DNA of 64,000 bases from Diplocloster modestus (GCF_019042245.1 NZ_JAHQCX010000013.1:1-64000), one strand, 5' to 3'. Shown: positions 43,351 through 52,379, numbered from the stretch's first letter. The notes: generated from the letters alone by a model not told the origin. Numbers and translations are program-made.

Positions 43351-45430
43351 CTCTTCCGGCGATCTGTTCAAAGAGTGGCCGGTAACCGGAGGCCTTCCGG
43401 TAGAATACGGGGATCTCCCCCATCTTTGCAGCCACCTTTATTTTCCCTTTCCGGTATTCTTTCCCGGACCACAGATGAATCCATTCATCCTCCGGCAGAT
43501 ATACCTCCCACTCATCCTTCGCGGATAAATACACCGGCGCCACCAGCAGATCTTCTCCCAGCAAATATTCTGTCTGTATCTGATAGGTCTTTGGATCATT
43601 TTCATAATGGAAGAACAATGGACGCTGTACCGGAATTCCCCTGGCCGCATTTTCTTCCACCAGGTTCTTCAGATATGGAGCCAATGCCACATGGATTCTC
43701 GTCAGTCTGGCGAATTCCCTCATCGCATCCTCATCGTCATAATACTGAAAGTTGGTGTCCGGCCGGTTTCCCTCATGGGTCCGCATCACCGGTGTGAAGG
43801 CGGCCATCTCCGCCCAGCGCAGGAATACTTCCTTCGTCCTGACATTCTCATAGAGGGATGTATACCCCCCGATATCGCAGTGGTGCAGCCCATTCCCTAT
43901 GACCGCCGCGCTAAGAGCCGCGCAGATCACGGAGGCCAGCCCGTCGTGGATGGAAAAGTCCACACACTGATCCCCTGCCCACAACAGCGGACAGTACCTC
44001 TGGCTGCCCGTACCTCCCGCCCGCATGAAGTACACCAGTTCCGATAATTTCCCCGTTTCTTCAAGGGCCTCATAATTGCATTTCGCCCAGAGGACAGGCC
44101 AATGGTTATGTTCCACCATGGCAGATTCTCCATTAAACAGGCATACATCGGTGGGCAGGTATTCTCCGAAATCAGCCATCCACCCGGACAATCCGAATCC
44201 AATGAGGTTTTTCTTAATAATCCCTTTAAACCACTCATAAGCGTCCGGATTCGTAAAATCTACTACACCACAGTCAAATTCTCCGAAATCAACTAAATAA
44301 TCACCGCCCTGACTGTCCACCGCAAAATAGCCGTTCTCTTTCCCCTCCCGGTAAAGCGGTGTGTCCTTTACCAGATATGGGTTGATATATCCCAGAAAAC
44401 GGATACCCTTCTTCCCATATTCCTCTATCTTCTCCGGCAGGCATGGATACAGCTTTTCATCCCATCTCCATTCCCACTGCAGACGTTTCCCAAAGGTGGT
44501 TTCTCTTTTCCCCTCCCAGTCCTGGCACCAGATACCGGCAACCGGTATTCCCCTGTCCAGAGATTTTTCCGCCAGGTCAAACACCCGTTTCGTTCCTCCC
44601 TGCAGGCCCAGTATGGCCCCATCGTAGACCCATTCCGGAAGCCTGGGCTGCCTTCCGAAATAAGCCGTCACCTTTTCCATCAGCGACAGGAAATCATCTG
44701 CCTCTTGGATCCGGATCTGTCCCGGTATCCCCCAGAAAGACAGCTCATGATATTCTTCATGCCGGAAATCGAAGTCGGCATAGACCGTCGTATCGGCATG
44801 CAGAAAATACCTGCGGCTGGATAGATAGGTGGGCTGCGGATAATTTGTATTAAAATAATCACCGCCGGACTTGTTATCCACGTCGCACCGCCAGGTCATA
44901 TAGGTATTTTTATCCCGTCCGACGCCGGGTTCCGATGACCACAGCGGAAAATGCCGACCCCGCAGATTAAAATAAGACATCTGTTCCCCACAGCCGTATA
45001 CCGATTCCTCCTTCTCCCCGTTCACGCGGATCCAGAGCCGGTTCCCCGCATCCATGATTCCGGAAATATTCAAAGTAACCGTATCCAGGCCGACCTCTAT
45101 TTCCACCAGAAGCCGGTCCTGAAGACGATAGCGGCACACGCCCTGTTTTGCAGTTTCTTCCCGCACGGCCTCACGAAGGGGAATCCTCTCTGTCAGATAA
45201 TCTTCCATTTGAAAATTCCCCCGGTACATCTCCACAGTTTCTTCCCCTCGTCCCACATAGAAACAAGGATTTTGGGGCGATTGGGTAAGCAGAATCCGAT
45301 TCCCCTGCCACACCTCAAACCCGTCTTTCTTCTCTATCAACTGCATACGAATCTCCAATCTGCTGCCCGGCGGCAGCCCAAACAGTAATGAAAGTGTACG
45401 TTCCTTTATGCCAATTCTCTTCGGCGGCAC
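43325..45430 (-). CDS. yihQ: Sulfoquinovosidase (GH31)
   Basis: A 701-residue GH31 enzyme that aligns by eye almost gaplessly with E. coli YihQ in the catalytic half, at a constant offset of 15. The nucleophile is D420 (GWMADFGEY) and the acid/base is D487 (WAGDQ). All five sulfonate-recognition residues of the QQRWY signature are present: Q277 (GLQGG), Q303 (CQDW), R316 and W319 (GKRLQW), and Y523 (DIGGY). It should release sulfoquinovose from sulfoquinovosyl glycerol. There is no signal peptide, so it acts inside the cell. Start uncertain: GTG at 45430 as listed, or ATG at 45346, which has GGAG 8 bases upstream. Confidence 0.93.
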   Translation of the reverse strand: MPPKRIGIKERTLSLLFGLPPGSRLEIRMQLIEKKDGFEVWQGNRILLTQSPQNPCFYVGRGEETVEMYRGNFQMEDYLTERIPLREAVREETAKQGVCRYRLQDRLLVEIEVGLDTVTLNISGIMDAGNRLWIRVNGEKEESVYGCGEQMSYFNLRGRHFPLWSSEPGVGRDKNTYMTWRCDVDNKSGGDYFNTNYPQPTYLSSRRYFLHADTTVYADFDFRHEEYHELSFWGIPGQIRIQEADDFLSLMEKVTAYFGRQPRLPEWVYDGAILGLQGGTKRVFDLAEKSLDRGIPVAGIWCQDWEGKRETTFGKRLQWEWRWDEKLYPCLPEKIEEYGKKGIRFLGYINPYLVKDTPLYREGKENGYFAVDSQGGDYLVDFGEFDCGVVDFTNPDAYEWFKGIIKKNLIGFGLSGWMADFGEYLPTDVCLFNGESAMVEHNHWPVLWAKCNYEALEETGKLSELVYFMRAGGTGSQRYCPLLWAGDQCVDFSIHDGLASVICAALSAAVIGNGLHHCDIGGYTSLYENVRTKEVFLRWAEMAAFTPVMRTHEGNRPDTNFQYYDDEDAMREFARLTRIHVALAPYLKNLVEENAARGIPVQRPLFFHYENDPKTYQIQTEYLLGEDLLVAPVYLSAKDEWEVYLPEDEWIHLWSGKEYRKGKIKVAAKMGEIPVFYRKASGYRPLFEQIAGREGTGSFRQ

Positions 45431-45448
45431 CCATGCGGCAGCCGGATG

Positions 45449-45718
45449 TCAGGAAAGCTTCTTCAATACCTCCTGTAAAATCTGTGTATCATTGTTTTCC
45501 ACCCCGATCCGCAGATGGTTATTCCCTTTCACTCCCTTGATCAGGAATCCCGGACCCTGAACCCGGAAAAACGGGGCCTTCAGCTGGTCCATGTACAGCA
45601 GCTCTCCAAGGGGAGCCAGTGCCCGGATGAATTCTTCCCCTATCTGATTATCAAAAAAAACGTTATAACCATACCATCCTGCTTCTGCACACAATTCAAA
45701 CGATTTCTCCACGTTCAT
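45449..45718 (-). CDS. Small protein of unknown function
   Basis: An 89-residue protein when started at 45718, overlapping the stop of the oxidoreductase gene by 23 bp; a longer frame to 45760 is possible. It reads as a compact alpha/beta domain: FELCAEAGWYGYNVFFD, then GEEFIRALAPLGELLYMDQ and GVKGNNHLRIGVEN. No family recognised. Its place between an oxidoreductase and the sulfoquinovosidase, 18 bp from the latter, suggests a function in sulfosugar handling. The ribosome site is weak, consistent with coupled translation. Confidence 0.7.
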   Translation of the reverse strand: MNVEKSFELCAEAGWYGYNVFFDNQIGEEFIRALAPLGELLYMDQLKAPFFRVQGPGFLIKGVKGNNHLRIGVENNDTQILQEVLKKLS

Positions 45719-46832
45719 GATCTTCAACTTTGTACTTCCTTCCGTCTGGTTTCCCGTCATAGGAAATTCCGTACCGTTCTTCCATCTCCTGAATCGTCAC
45801 GATCCGCTGCTCCTGTGCCGATGTCTCCGCCGCCAGTGCAAGCAGTGCGCTTTTCAGTCCCGTGCTGACATCCGTAAGCGGCTGCCGTTTCTCCCGGATG
45901 CACCGGGCCAGTTCCCTTAAGGAAGGAAGGATATCCTCGCTGTGCGCTTCAAAATTATCGCGAAGATAAGTATAATGCTCCTCCCGCTTGGCTTCCCGGT
46001 CCCACACATAGAGATCATCATCCCGGATTTCCAGCCGTCCCTGATCACCCATGACCCCGATTTCCAGCGCATGCATATGTTTCTGCCCTTTTAACTCCGG
46101 ACTGAACATACACAGGGACAGATTTGCCCGCATTCCGTTTTCATAATCCACTGTGACAAACGCGTGATCCAGTACATCCGTGTCCCGGTACTCCACCGAG
46201 TTATCCCCGGTAGCATAGACCCGCAGAGGTTTCGCATCTGCGATCATATTAAACAGGTCAAAGTGATGGCAGTTCTTTTCCAGCAGGGTCCCTCCGGAAT
46301 AGGCTTTTTTCCGGATCCAGTCCGGGATCAGTCCCTCTTTTTTTAAGAAGGGATGACGGAACTCATGGCACCAGATCATTTTCGGACTGCCGATCTGGGG
46401 AAGGCTGTTTTTCATCTTCACAATGACATCGGCATAGCGCAGCTCATAGCCAATCTGCACGATACACTCCGGGTGTTCCCGGCAGGCCTCCAGCACATTC
46501 TTAAGCCCTTCCATCGTGGTGGCCATGGGCTTTTCCAGACGGATATGTTTTCCTGCCCGAAGACAGGCTGCCGCGATCTCTTCATGCAGATAATCCGGCG
46601 TGACGATTACAGCCAGGGAAAAATCTTCTTTTTCCAGCAGTTCCCGGTAGTCCCGATAAACCGGAACCGCTTTGCCCTTTCCCTCAAAATAATCGGCTAT
46701 TCTTCTGATATTCGGTTCATAAACCTCACAGACGGCTGTGATATCATAATCCGTAAGCGGCTCCAGACAATTCCTGATCTGGGAATATCCCATCATCCCG
46801 ACACCGATTACGGCTGTTTTTATCGCTTCCAT
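45696..46832 (-). CDS. Gfo/Idh/MocA-family oxidoreductase
   Basis: A 378-residue protein. The N-terminal NAD(P) fold has VIGVGMMG, and the catalytic EKP motif lies in IRLEKPMATTMEG. A C-terminal alpha/beta domain follows, with WCHEFRHPFLKK and KNCHHFDLFNMI. Family members oxidise or reduce sugar hydroxyls; some NAD-dependent members act as glycosidases, including one described for sulfoquinovosides. The start at 46832 has an AGGAGGGG site; a GTG 27 bp earlier is less likely. It is in the importer/sulfoquinovosidase operon. Confidence 0.9.
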   Translation of the reverse strand: MEAIKTAVIGVGMMGYSQIRNCLEPLTDYDITAVCEVYEPNIRRIADYFEGKGKAVPVYRDYRELLEKEDFSLAVIVTPDYLHEEIAAACLRAGKHIRLEKPMATTMEGLKNVLEACREHPECIVQIGYELRYADVIVKMKNSLPQIGSPKMIWCHEFRHPFLKKEGLIPDWIRKKAYSGGTLLEKNCHHFDLFNMIADAKPLRVYATGDNSVEYRDTDVLDHAFVTVDYENGMRANLSLCMFSPELKGQKHMHALEIGVMGDQGRLEIRDDDLYVWDREAKREEHYTYLRDNFEAHSEDILPSLRELARCIREKRQPLTDVSTGLKSALLALAAETSAQEQRIVTIQEMEERYGISYDGKPDGRKYKVEDHERGEIV

Positions 46833-46876
46833 AATAATATCCCCTCCTGCCGTGGTCACGGCTTATCCTATAATCT

Positions 46877-47755
46877 TTAACGCAGCTGTCCCACCGGCGG
46901 TTCCGCTACATAAGAAGTGATCGTAAGCCTGGCATCCGGGTGGTTCTGGAACAGGGAAGCCGGTACGCAGGAAGTCACTTTCCCGTGCAGGATCTTCCTG
47001 ACTATCCCTTTCTGCCACATACGGTTCATATAAAAACGGATCTCCCTGGCCGACAGGATCTCCTTCATCCCCACGGTGATGCAGCGCGGCGGTATATAAT
47101 CAATATATCCGTTGGCCGCGGTGATGGCGTTCACCGTCCGGGTTTCCCTGGTGAGGCTTAACACCCGTGTCTTATATTCCCGGAATACCTCATAAGGCAC
47201 CTCCTCTTCCGGAGGTTCATTAAACGCGATATGACCGTTGATCCCAATCCCGCCGTAGGCCACATCCACGCCGCCGGCTTCCTGCATCAGCCTGAAGATC
47301 TCGTCCTCCCTCCCTGGTTTCGGAAAAATGCGCTGTTCGGCCGGAATATTTAATTCCTCCTCCATCACATCGTAAAATTCCCGGTTCATAAATCCCTCGA
47401 AGCTTAAGGGATGGGTGGGCGGAATCGGCTGGTCCTGATCATCCAGATACTCATCCATATTGAAAAACCAGACATTTTTTAAGTTCACCCTGTTTTTATT
47501 ACAGAGCCACGCAAGCTTTTTATACTGTCCCACCGGACCCACCGGTACGATAAAAACGGTGTTCTTACCCGCCTGATTATTTGCTGTGATATGTTCAAAC
47601 ATGTCAAGCGCCATATGATAATAGATATCTTCCTCCGTATCCACGATCTTAAGCGCGATGGGGCTGCCGATCCCTAACTCCTCTTTTGTAATCTCTTCAA
47701 ATGGCTTCAAATCTTTCTCCTCCCTTCTCTGTTTGAGACTGTCTTCTTTTTCCAT
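46877..47755 (-). CDS. Glucosamine-6-phosphate deaminase-like protein with altered active site
   Basis: A 292-residue NagB/SuzI-family protein. D101 (FNMDEY), H175 (GHIAFNEP) and E180 match catalytic residues of E. coli NagB, but the catalytic Asp141 equivalent is N173 (GGIGINGH instead of GGVGNDGH). The phosphate-binding GGTP loop is replaced by PVGPVG. An extra 30-residue N-terminus is present. It is therefore unlikely to be an ordinary glucosamine-6-phosphate deaminase. Given its operon with a sulfoquinovosidase, it might isomerise or deaminate a sugar lacking the usual 6-phosphate; this is inference. Confidence 0.8.
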   Translation of the reverse strand: MEKEDSLKQRREEKDLKPFEEITKEELGIGSPIALKIVDTEEDIYYHMALDMFEHITANNQAGKNTVFIVPVGPVGQYKKLAWLCNKNRVNLKNVWFFNMDEYLDDQDQPIPPTHPLSFEGFMNREFYDVMEEELNIPAEQRIFPKPGREDEIFRLMQEAGGVDVAYGGIGINGHIAFNEPPEEEVPYEVFREYKTRVLSLTRETRTVNAITAANGYIDYIPPRCITVGMKEILSAREIRFYMNRMWQKGIVRKILHGKVTSCVPASLFQNHPDARLTITSYVAEPPVGQLR

Positions 47756-47789
47756 TTTTTACTTAAATAGTTATATCTCTTCTATAAAG

Positions 47790-48941
47790 TTATATCTCTT
47801 CTTTTATGGTTCTGCGCAGGCGCCCTTCCCGATCCAGTATGTTAAAATGAGCTGCGCAGCCTTCCCGGATATGCCCCCGGTCTCTTAGGCCAAGCAGTTC
47901 CGCCGGCGCAGAGGAAGCCATATAGCATGCCTGCCCGATCGGGACAGCCCCAGATGCCGTCAGCTGCTCCACCATCCGGCTGATCGGCGTCACGCTCCCG
48001 GCATATACATTCTCACTCTTTAATAAGGCGATCCCATCTGTTACAGTAACCGGAACCCCATGTTCCCCGCTGCCCAGCATGAATTCCCCTTCCCCCAGGC
48101 CTGCCGCCCGGATTTCATCGGAGACGAGGCATATTTTCCGGTAACCTTTACATTTATAGATCAGCCGGAATAAAGCCGCAGGTATATGATGCCCGTCCGC
48201 TACCACCTCCGCATATAACTGGTCGTCCTCCAGGCCGATTTCCGTAAGACCGATGTGCTTCACGGCATCCTGCCTTCTGGAAATGGTGGAACTGCAGCAG
48301 TACAGATGCGTCACGCTTTTCATGCCGCCTTCCACAGCCCGGTAGATTTCTTCATCAATGGCCCCGTCATGACCGCCCGAGACCGTAATCCCATTCACTC
48401 TGCAATATTCCAGTAATAATCCGATATGGGGCACATCCGGCGATACTGTAATCAGCCGGATCCATGGTTTCATCTCATCCAGTATCCTGAAATGCTCCTC
48501 CTGTGGTCTCAGGAGATACTGCCCTGGCTGTGCTCCCTTGTTTCTTTCCGAAAGAAACGGCCCTTCCATATGGATGCCCAGTATGTCCGCGTCTGTCTTA
48601 AGCCCGCCCTCCAGCAGGTCCGCCAGTTTTTTAACCTGTTTAAGCGGAGCGGTCATCGTCGTCGCCAGAAAGGAGGTCACCCCGTTCTGGAAATGAAAAC
48701 CGGCGATCCCGGCCAGCGCTTCCGCTGTCCCATCCATCGCGTCGAATCCAACTGCACCGTGATTATGTATATCTATAAAACCGGGACACAGGAATTGATG
48801 TTCCCCGTCAAGGACTTCTTCCTGAATCCTTCGGTAATGTTCCATGGTATCAATATCCTGAATCAACCCATTCCTTGTCCTGATAAAGAAATTCTCCAGA
48901 ATTTCCCCATCTTCCAGTATGTTTACATGAATAATCTCCAT
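47790..48941 (-). CDS. N-acetylglucosamine-6-phosphate deacetylase-like protein
   Basis: A 383-residue amidohydrolase-superfamily protein of the NagA type. Metal-site HNHGAVG and HMEGPF are present, and the catalytic Asp is in CLVSDEIRAAG. The normally conserved substrate-binding HLYNAMP is instead HLYCCSS, suggesting changed specificity. Other landmarks are SGGHDGAI, VVADGHHIP and the GSVTPI segment. It should deacetylate or otherwise hydrolyse an amide-bearing sugar in the cytoplasm. The gene starts 6 bp from the permease stop and precedes the NagB-like gene, so the two probably act in sequence. Confidence 0.85.
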   Translation of the reverse strand: MEIIHVNILEDGEILENFFIRTRNGLIQDIDTMEHYRRIQEEVLDGEHQFLCPGFIDIHNHGAVGFDAMDGTAEALAGIAGFHFQNGVTSFLATTMTAPLKQVKKLADLLEGGLKTDADILGIHMEGPFLSERNKGAQPGQYLLRPQEEHFRILDEMKPWIRLITVSPDVPHIGLLLEYCRVNGITVSGGHDGAIDEEIYRAVEGGMKSVTHLYCCSSTISRRQDAVKHIGLTEIGLEDDQLYAEVVADGHHIPAALFRLIYKCKGYRKICLVSDEIRAAGLGEGEFMLGSGEHGVPVTVTDGIALLKSENVYAGSVTPISRMVEQLTASGAVPIGQACYMASSAPAELLGLRDRGHIREGCAAHFNILDREGRLRRTIKEEI

Positions 48942-48946
48942 GGTAC

Positions 48947-49816
48947 CTAACCTTTCACCGCTCCGCTGGTCAGGCCTGATATAATCTGTTCCTGGAACAG
49001 CATGTACCCGATAATACTCGGTATAATAGCGATCACGATCGCCGCATACATCGAAACATAGTCTGTTGTGAACTGATTGGTAAAATAACGGATTCCGATC
49101 TGGATCGTCTTGGTGGCCGGCGAGGAAGTCAGCAGGTTGGCATAGACGAATTCATTCCAGCAGGTCAGGAACTGGAAGGTAGCGGCAGTCACAAGCCCTG
49201 TCTTGGTCAGCGGCAGCACGATACGCAGGAACCTCCCATAGAATCCGCAGCCATCCACATAAGCAGCCTCCTCAATCTCCTTCGGAAATGAATCCATAAA
49301 CCCACGGACGATAAAGACCGACATCGGCAGCCCTATGGCCGCATACAGAATCCGAAGGGAATTCAGGGAATCCAGTAAACCCGCTCTGCTGAAAATAGTA
49401 AAATATGGTACCATCAGCGCGTTCAGCGGCACCATAACACCGGCGGAAAACATCGCGAAGATCGCTTCCTTTCCCTTGAACTGAAAACGGGAAATGGCGT
49501 AGGATGCCATGGCCGCCGCCATGATATTGATAAAAGTGGCAATCACGGAAACCGTGATGGAGTTGATAATCATCCTCCCCAGATTGGCCTGGGAAAACGC
49601 ATTCACGTAATTCTGAAACTGGATCACTGCCGGCAGCGAAAACGGATTATCAAAGTATTCCGCATTTGTCTTCAGTGACGTGACAAAGAGCCAGACCAGA
49701 GGAAACAGGGTATAAATCCCGAAAAACAAGATCATAAACCATTTTACAATTTTCAGAACCGCTGTTTTCGGTGTCAGCTGCTCATGTATTTTATTTTTCT
49801 TTGCTGTTTTTACCAT
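48947..49816 (-). CDS. Carbohydrate ABC permease (MalG type)
   Basis: A 289-residue protein with six predicted membrane helices and the inner-membrane EAA-loop region PKEIEEAAYVDGCGFYGRFLRIVLPL. The class pairs with a MalF-type partner and uses a shared ATPase. No ATPase gene is in the operon, so a general MsmK-type ATPase from elsewhere is likely. The gene follows the partner permease by 12 bp and has a GGAGGGGG site. Confidence 0.95.
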   Translation of the reverse strand: MVKTAKKNKIHEQLTPKTAVLKIVKWFMILFFGIYTLFPLVWLFVTSLKTNAEYFDNPFSLPAVIQFQNYVNAFSQANLGRMIINSITVSVIATFINIMAAAMASYAISRFQFKGKEAIFAMFSAGVMVPLNALMVPYFTIFSRAGLLDSLNSLRILYAAIGLPMSVFIVRGFMDSFPKEIEEAAYVDGCGFYGRFLRIVLPLTKTGLVTAATFQFLTCWNEFVYANLLTSSPATKTIQIGIRYFTNQFTTDYVSMYAAIVIAIIPSIIGYMLFQEQIISGLTSGAVKG

Positions 49817-49828
49817 CTGATCCCCCTC

Positions 49829-50698
49829 CTACTCATCCCGGGATGAGAACATTTTCCGTATGCATACGATGACTAGAGCGCCGGTTAAGATCAGCATAAC
49901 GCTGGACGCGTTGGCTCCGCCGTAATTGTTGTTGCGCATCTGGTTATACAAATAGAGCACCAGGACGGAAGTCCGGTTTGCCGGGCCGCCGTTTGTGAGC
50001 AGGTAAACCTGTTCAAACGTACGCAGGCCGAATACCGCGGCCAGGGTCACGCAGGTGGACAGCGAATATTTGATCAGTGGTATGGTGATATGGATATCCG
50101 TCTGGAACACATTGGCCCCGTCGATCCGGGCCGCTTCATAATAGGTCTGATCGATTCCCGTGATACCGGCCATCATAATCACCATGTAATACCCTATGTA
50201 AAACAATCCGTAGATCAGGACGCAGATGAATGCGGTACTTGGATTGCCCAGCCAGTTTTTCGCCTGATCCCCCAGCCCCACCGCTCTTAAGATTCCGTTC
50301 AGCAGACCGAATTCACTGTTGTAGACCGCTGACCAGAGTGTGGCGATGGCGATACCGGAGATTACCTGGGGCAGAAAGTAGACCGTTCGGAAGAACTTCC
50401 AGAACTTCGGCTTCTTCGAAAGAATCAAAGCCATCAACAATGCCAGAGGCACCTGGATAAAGCAGGCGGATAACGCCCAGATGACATTGTTCCGAAGGCT
50501 CCGCCAGAATACCTTATCGCTGAATATTTTCGCATAGTTTTGCAACCCGGCAAATCCGGCGTCTGTAATTCCATTCCAGTCAAATAAGCTCATGACGCCG
50601 ACAAACAGAATTGGAAAAACAAAAAAGACGATAAACAGAAACAGCGCCGGAAGTAAAAAAAGAATAATACCCACCGTGTTTTGTCTCTTATGCTTCAT
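49829..50698 (-). CDS. Carbohydrate ABC permease (MalF type)
   Basis: A 289-residue protein with six predicted membrane helices and the EAA-loop DQTYYEAARIDGANVFQTDIHITIPLI. It forms the channel with the MalG-type protein. It lies downstream of the solute-binding gene across a hairpin, with a GGGGGT ribosome site. The likely cargo is sulfoquinovosyl glycerol or another sulfosugar glycoside, given the downstream hydrolase. Confidence 0.95.
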   Translation of the reverse strand: MKHKRQNTVGIILFLLPALFLFIVFFVFPILFVGVMSLFDWNGITDAGFAGLQNYAKIFSDKVFWRSLRNNVIWALSACFIQVPLALLMALILSKKPKFWKFFRTVYFLPQVISGIAIATLWSAVYNSEFGLLNGILRAVGLGDQAKNWLGNPSTAFICVLIYGLFYIGYYMVIMMAGITGIDQTYYEAARIDGANVFQTDIHITIPLIKYSLSTCVTLAAVFGLRTFEQVYLLTNGGPANRTSVLVLYLYNQMRNNNYGGANASSVMLILTGALVIVCIRKMFSSRDE

Positions 50699-50718
50699 AA
50701 TTGACCCCCTTTATATAA

Positions 50719-50756
50719 CCCGCCTGCAAGGCGGCACGCGGCCACCGGCAGGCGGG
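50719..50756 (-). terminator. Hairpin after the binding-protein gene
   Basis: CCCGCCTGC and GCAGGCGGG form a 9-bp stem between the binding-protein stop and the first permease gene. It is a likely stabilising or attenuating structure. Confidence 0.75.
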
Positions 50757-50781
50757 AAATGATGATACATCTGTTTTTCTC

Positions 50782-52110
50782 TTATTGGGCGCTCTTTAAC
50801 AGATCGACGAAGCCCTGTTCATCCACATCACCCAATACCAGGGATTCCAAAGCGCTTGGGAATGCGTTGGCTACCGCTGTCGGCATAGCTGCGTTGAAAT
50901 AGGGGATCATAAACGGTGCCGCTTTGCTCTGCTCCATAATCTCCGACTGTAACGGGTCGGTAATCTTCGTGGCATCATAGCTGATGGCAAACATGGCTCC
51001 TGAGGAATTGGACAGCTCCAGAACCCGGTCGGGATCGGTTATGTACTCTAAGAATGCTTCGGCAGCCGCCTGCTTGTTCGGATCCTCCTGTTTTCCCAGT
51101 ACGATGTAAGCCAATACCGAGTTTACATATGCCCCGCCGTTTTTCCCATCTATGGATAATCCCGGGCTGATCGACAGGTTATCATAGAGCCCTTCTGCGC
51201 CTTCTGTTTTGATACGGCCGAGAATCCAGCTTCCGTTTGTATAAATGGCAGCCCTCTCATTGAAGAAATGACCGTTTACCACGCTGGCGTCCGCTCCCAC
51301 AGCATCGGAGGAGGTGTAGTCAAACATTTTCTTGAGAATTTCCGCTGCCTTCACAAATGCTTCATCATCCAGTCCTTTTTCATAGACATCCGCCCCGCCG
51401 CAGGCTGCAAGCGCGTAGGAATACCAAAGCATAGAAGTCCAGGCATTATCATTGGTCATCTGCGTGACAGGGAATACGCCGCTTTCTTTTAATTTTTCAC
51501 AATCCGCGAAGAAATCTTCAAAAGAAGCGGGTAATTCCGTAATCCCAGCCGCATCCATAAGTTTCTGATTATACATGAATGGAACCACGGCCATCTCGTA
51601 AGGTACGCCATAACATACGCCGCCTATTTTCGCATTGTCAATCGCACTCTCCACAAACCGGTCGGCCAGATTCCCCTCCACATAGGAAGTGGTATCCATT
51701 ATTTTGCCGGATTCTGCAAACAGCGTCAGATCCGCCATACTGTCAACCGTAAAAATATCCGGTGCGGCGCCGGTGGATATCAGCGTACGGATCTTATCCC
51801 GGTAAGCGTCATAATCGGTCTGCTCCTCCACCTTCACCTCATACTGTCCTTTATACTGCTCATTAAAGCCGGCAATCATCTTGCCAAATACTTCCGCCTT
51901 GCTGTCCGTGCCCACCCAGATATTCGGAAAGTTCAAAGTGACCATTTCCCCGGAGCCGGTTCCTTCTGTCTGGGCCGGAGTTTCTTTCGTCTCTGTACCG
52001 GCTTCACTCTTCGCACCACTGTCCGCCGGTTCTTCTTTTCCCCCGCATCCTGTCAGCGAGCTAATCCCCAATACAACCGTCAACGCCAATGCCAGAAATC
52101 TTTTCTTCAT
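50782..52110 (-). CDS. Family-1 carbohydrate-binding lipoprotein
   Basis: A 442-residue lipoprotein. The start at 52110 gives MKKRFLALALTV... and lipobox SLTGC, with AAAGGAAGG upstream; an ATG at 52224 adds an unrelated leader and overlaps the regulatory site. After a Glu/Thr-rich linker comes an SBP_bac_1 domain with FNEQYKGQYEVKVE, FTVDSMADLT, CYGVPYEMAVVPFMYNQKLMD and TNGSWIL. It is the first gene of the operon, so it sets substrate choice for the two permeases. The promoter and two copies of the shared operator motif lie just upstream. Confidence 0.94.
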   Translation of the reverse strand: MKKRFLALALTVVLGISSLTGCGGKEEPADSGAKSEAGTETKETPAQTEGTGSGEMVTLNFPNIWVGTDSKAEVFGKMIAGFNEQYKGQYEVKVEEQTDYDAYRDKIRTLISTGAAPDIFTVDSMADLTLFAESGKIMDTTSYVEGNLADRFVESAIDNAKIGGVCYGVPYEMAVVPFMYNQKLMDAAGITELPASFEDFFADCEKLKESGVFPVTQMTNDNAWTSMLWYSYALAACGGADVYEKGLDDEAFVKAAEILKKMFDYTSSDAVGADASVVNGHFFNERAAIYTNGSWILGRIKTEGAEGLYDNLSISPGLSIDGKNGGAYVNSVLAYIVLGKQEDPNKQAAAEAFLEYITDPDRVLELSNSSGAMFAISYDATKITDPLQSEIMEQSKAAPFMIPYFNAAMPTAVANAFPSALESLVLGDVDEQGFVDLLKSAQ

Positions 52111-52163
52111 AAAGCAATACCTTCCTTTCTCACCGTTTCCTTTTTCTTGATTTTCCTTTTTAA

Positions 52164-52182
52164 TTAAATGTTTTAATTTAAT
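52164..52182 (+). promoter_or_regulatory. Operator motif, site 1
   Basis: TTAAATGTTTTAATTTAAT fits TTAAnnnTTTTAAt. It lies in the leader of the binding-protein gene, about 55 bp before its start codon. Confidence 0.5.
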
Positions 52183-52281
52183 AGGTAAAATTTTAGGAAA
52201 GCCATATAACATTGAACAATTCATCCCTATTTTCTCTGACAGTGCTGTACAATTCGTTATACGTTTTCCCTTACAAGCATG

Positions 52282-52310
52282 ATTATATAGTATTTATAGA
52301 CAATTGTAAA
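52282..52310 (-). promoter_or_regulatory. Promoter of the ABC/sulfoquinovosidase operon
   Basis: On the minus strand TTTACA and TATAAT are 17 bp apart. The promoter sits between operator sites 1 and 2. Confidence 0.7.
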
Positions 52311-52329
52311 TAGACATTTTCATTTTTTG

Positions 52330-52347
52330 TTAAATATTTTAATCAAT
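52330..52347 (+). promoter_or_regulatory. Operator motif, site 2
   Basis: TTAAATATTTTAATCAAT lies between the back-to-back promoters of the importer operon and the DUF4867-like gene. Confidence 0.55.
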
Positions 52348-52379
52348 ATTCAATTCCCATGATAATTTCTCATTTTCAA

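Noticed and set aside
43325..45430. Generic alpha-glucosidase or alpha-xylosidase
   Set aside because: The complete QQRWY signature and the close match to YihQ favour a sulfoquinovosidase.
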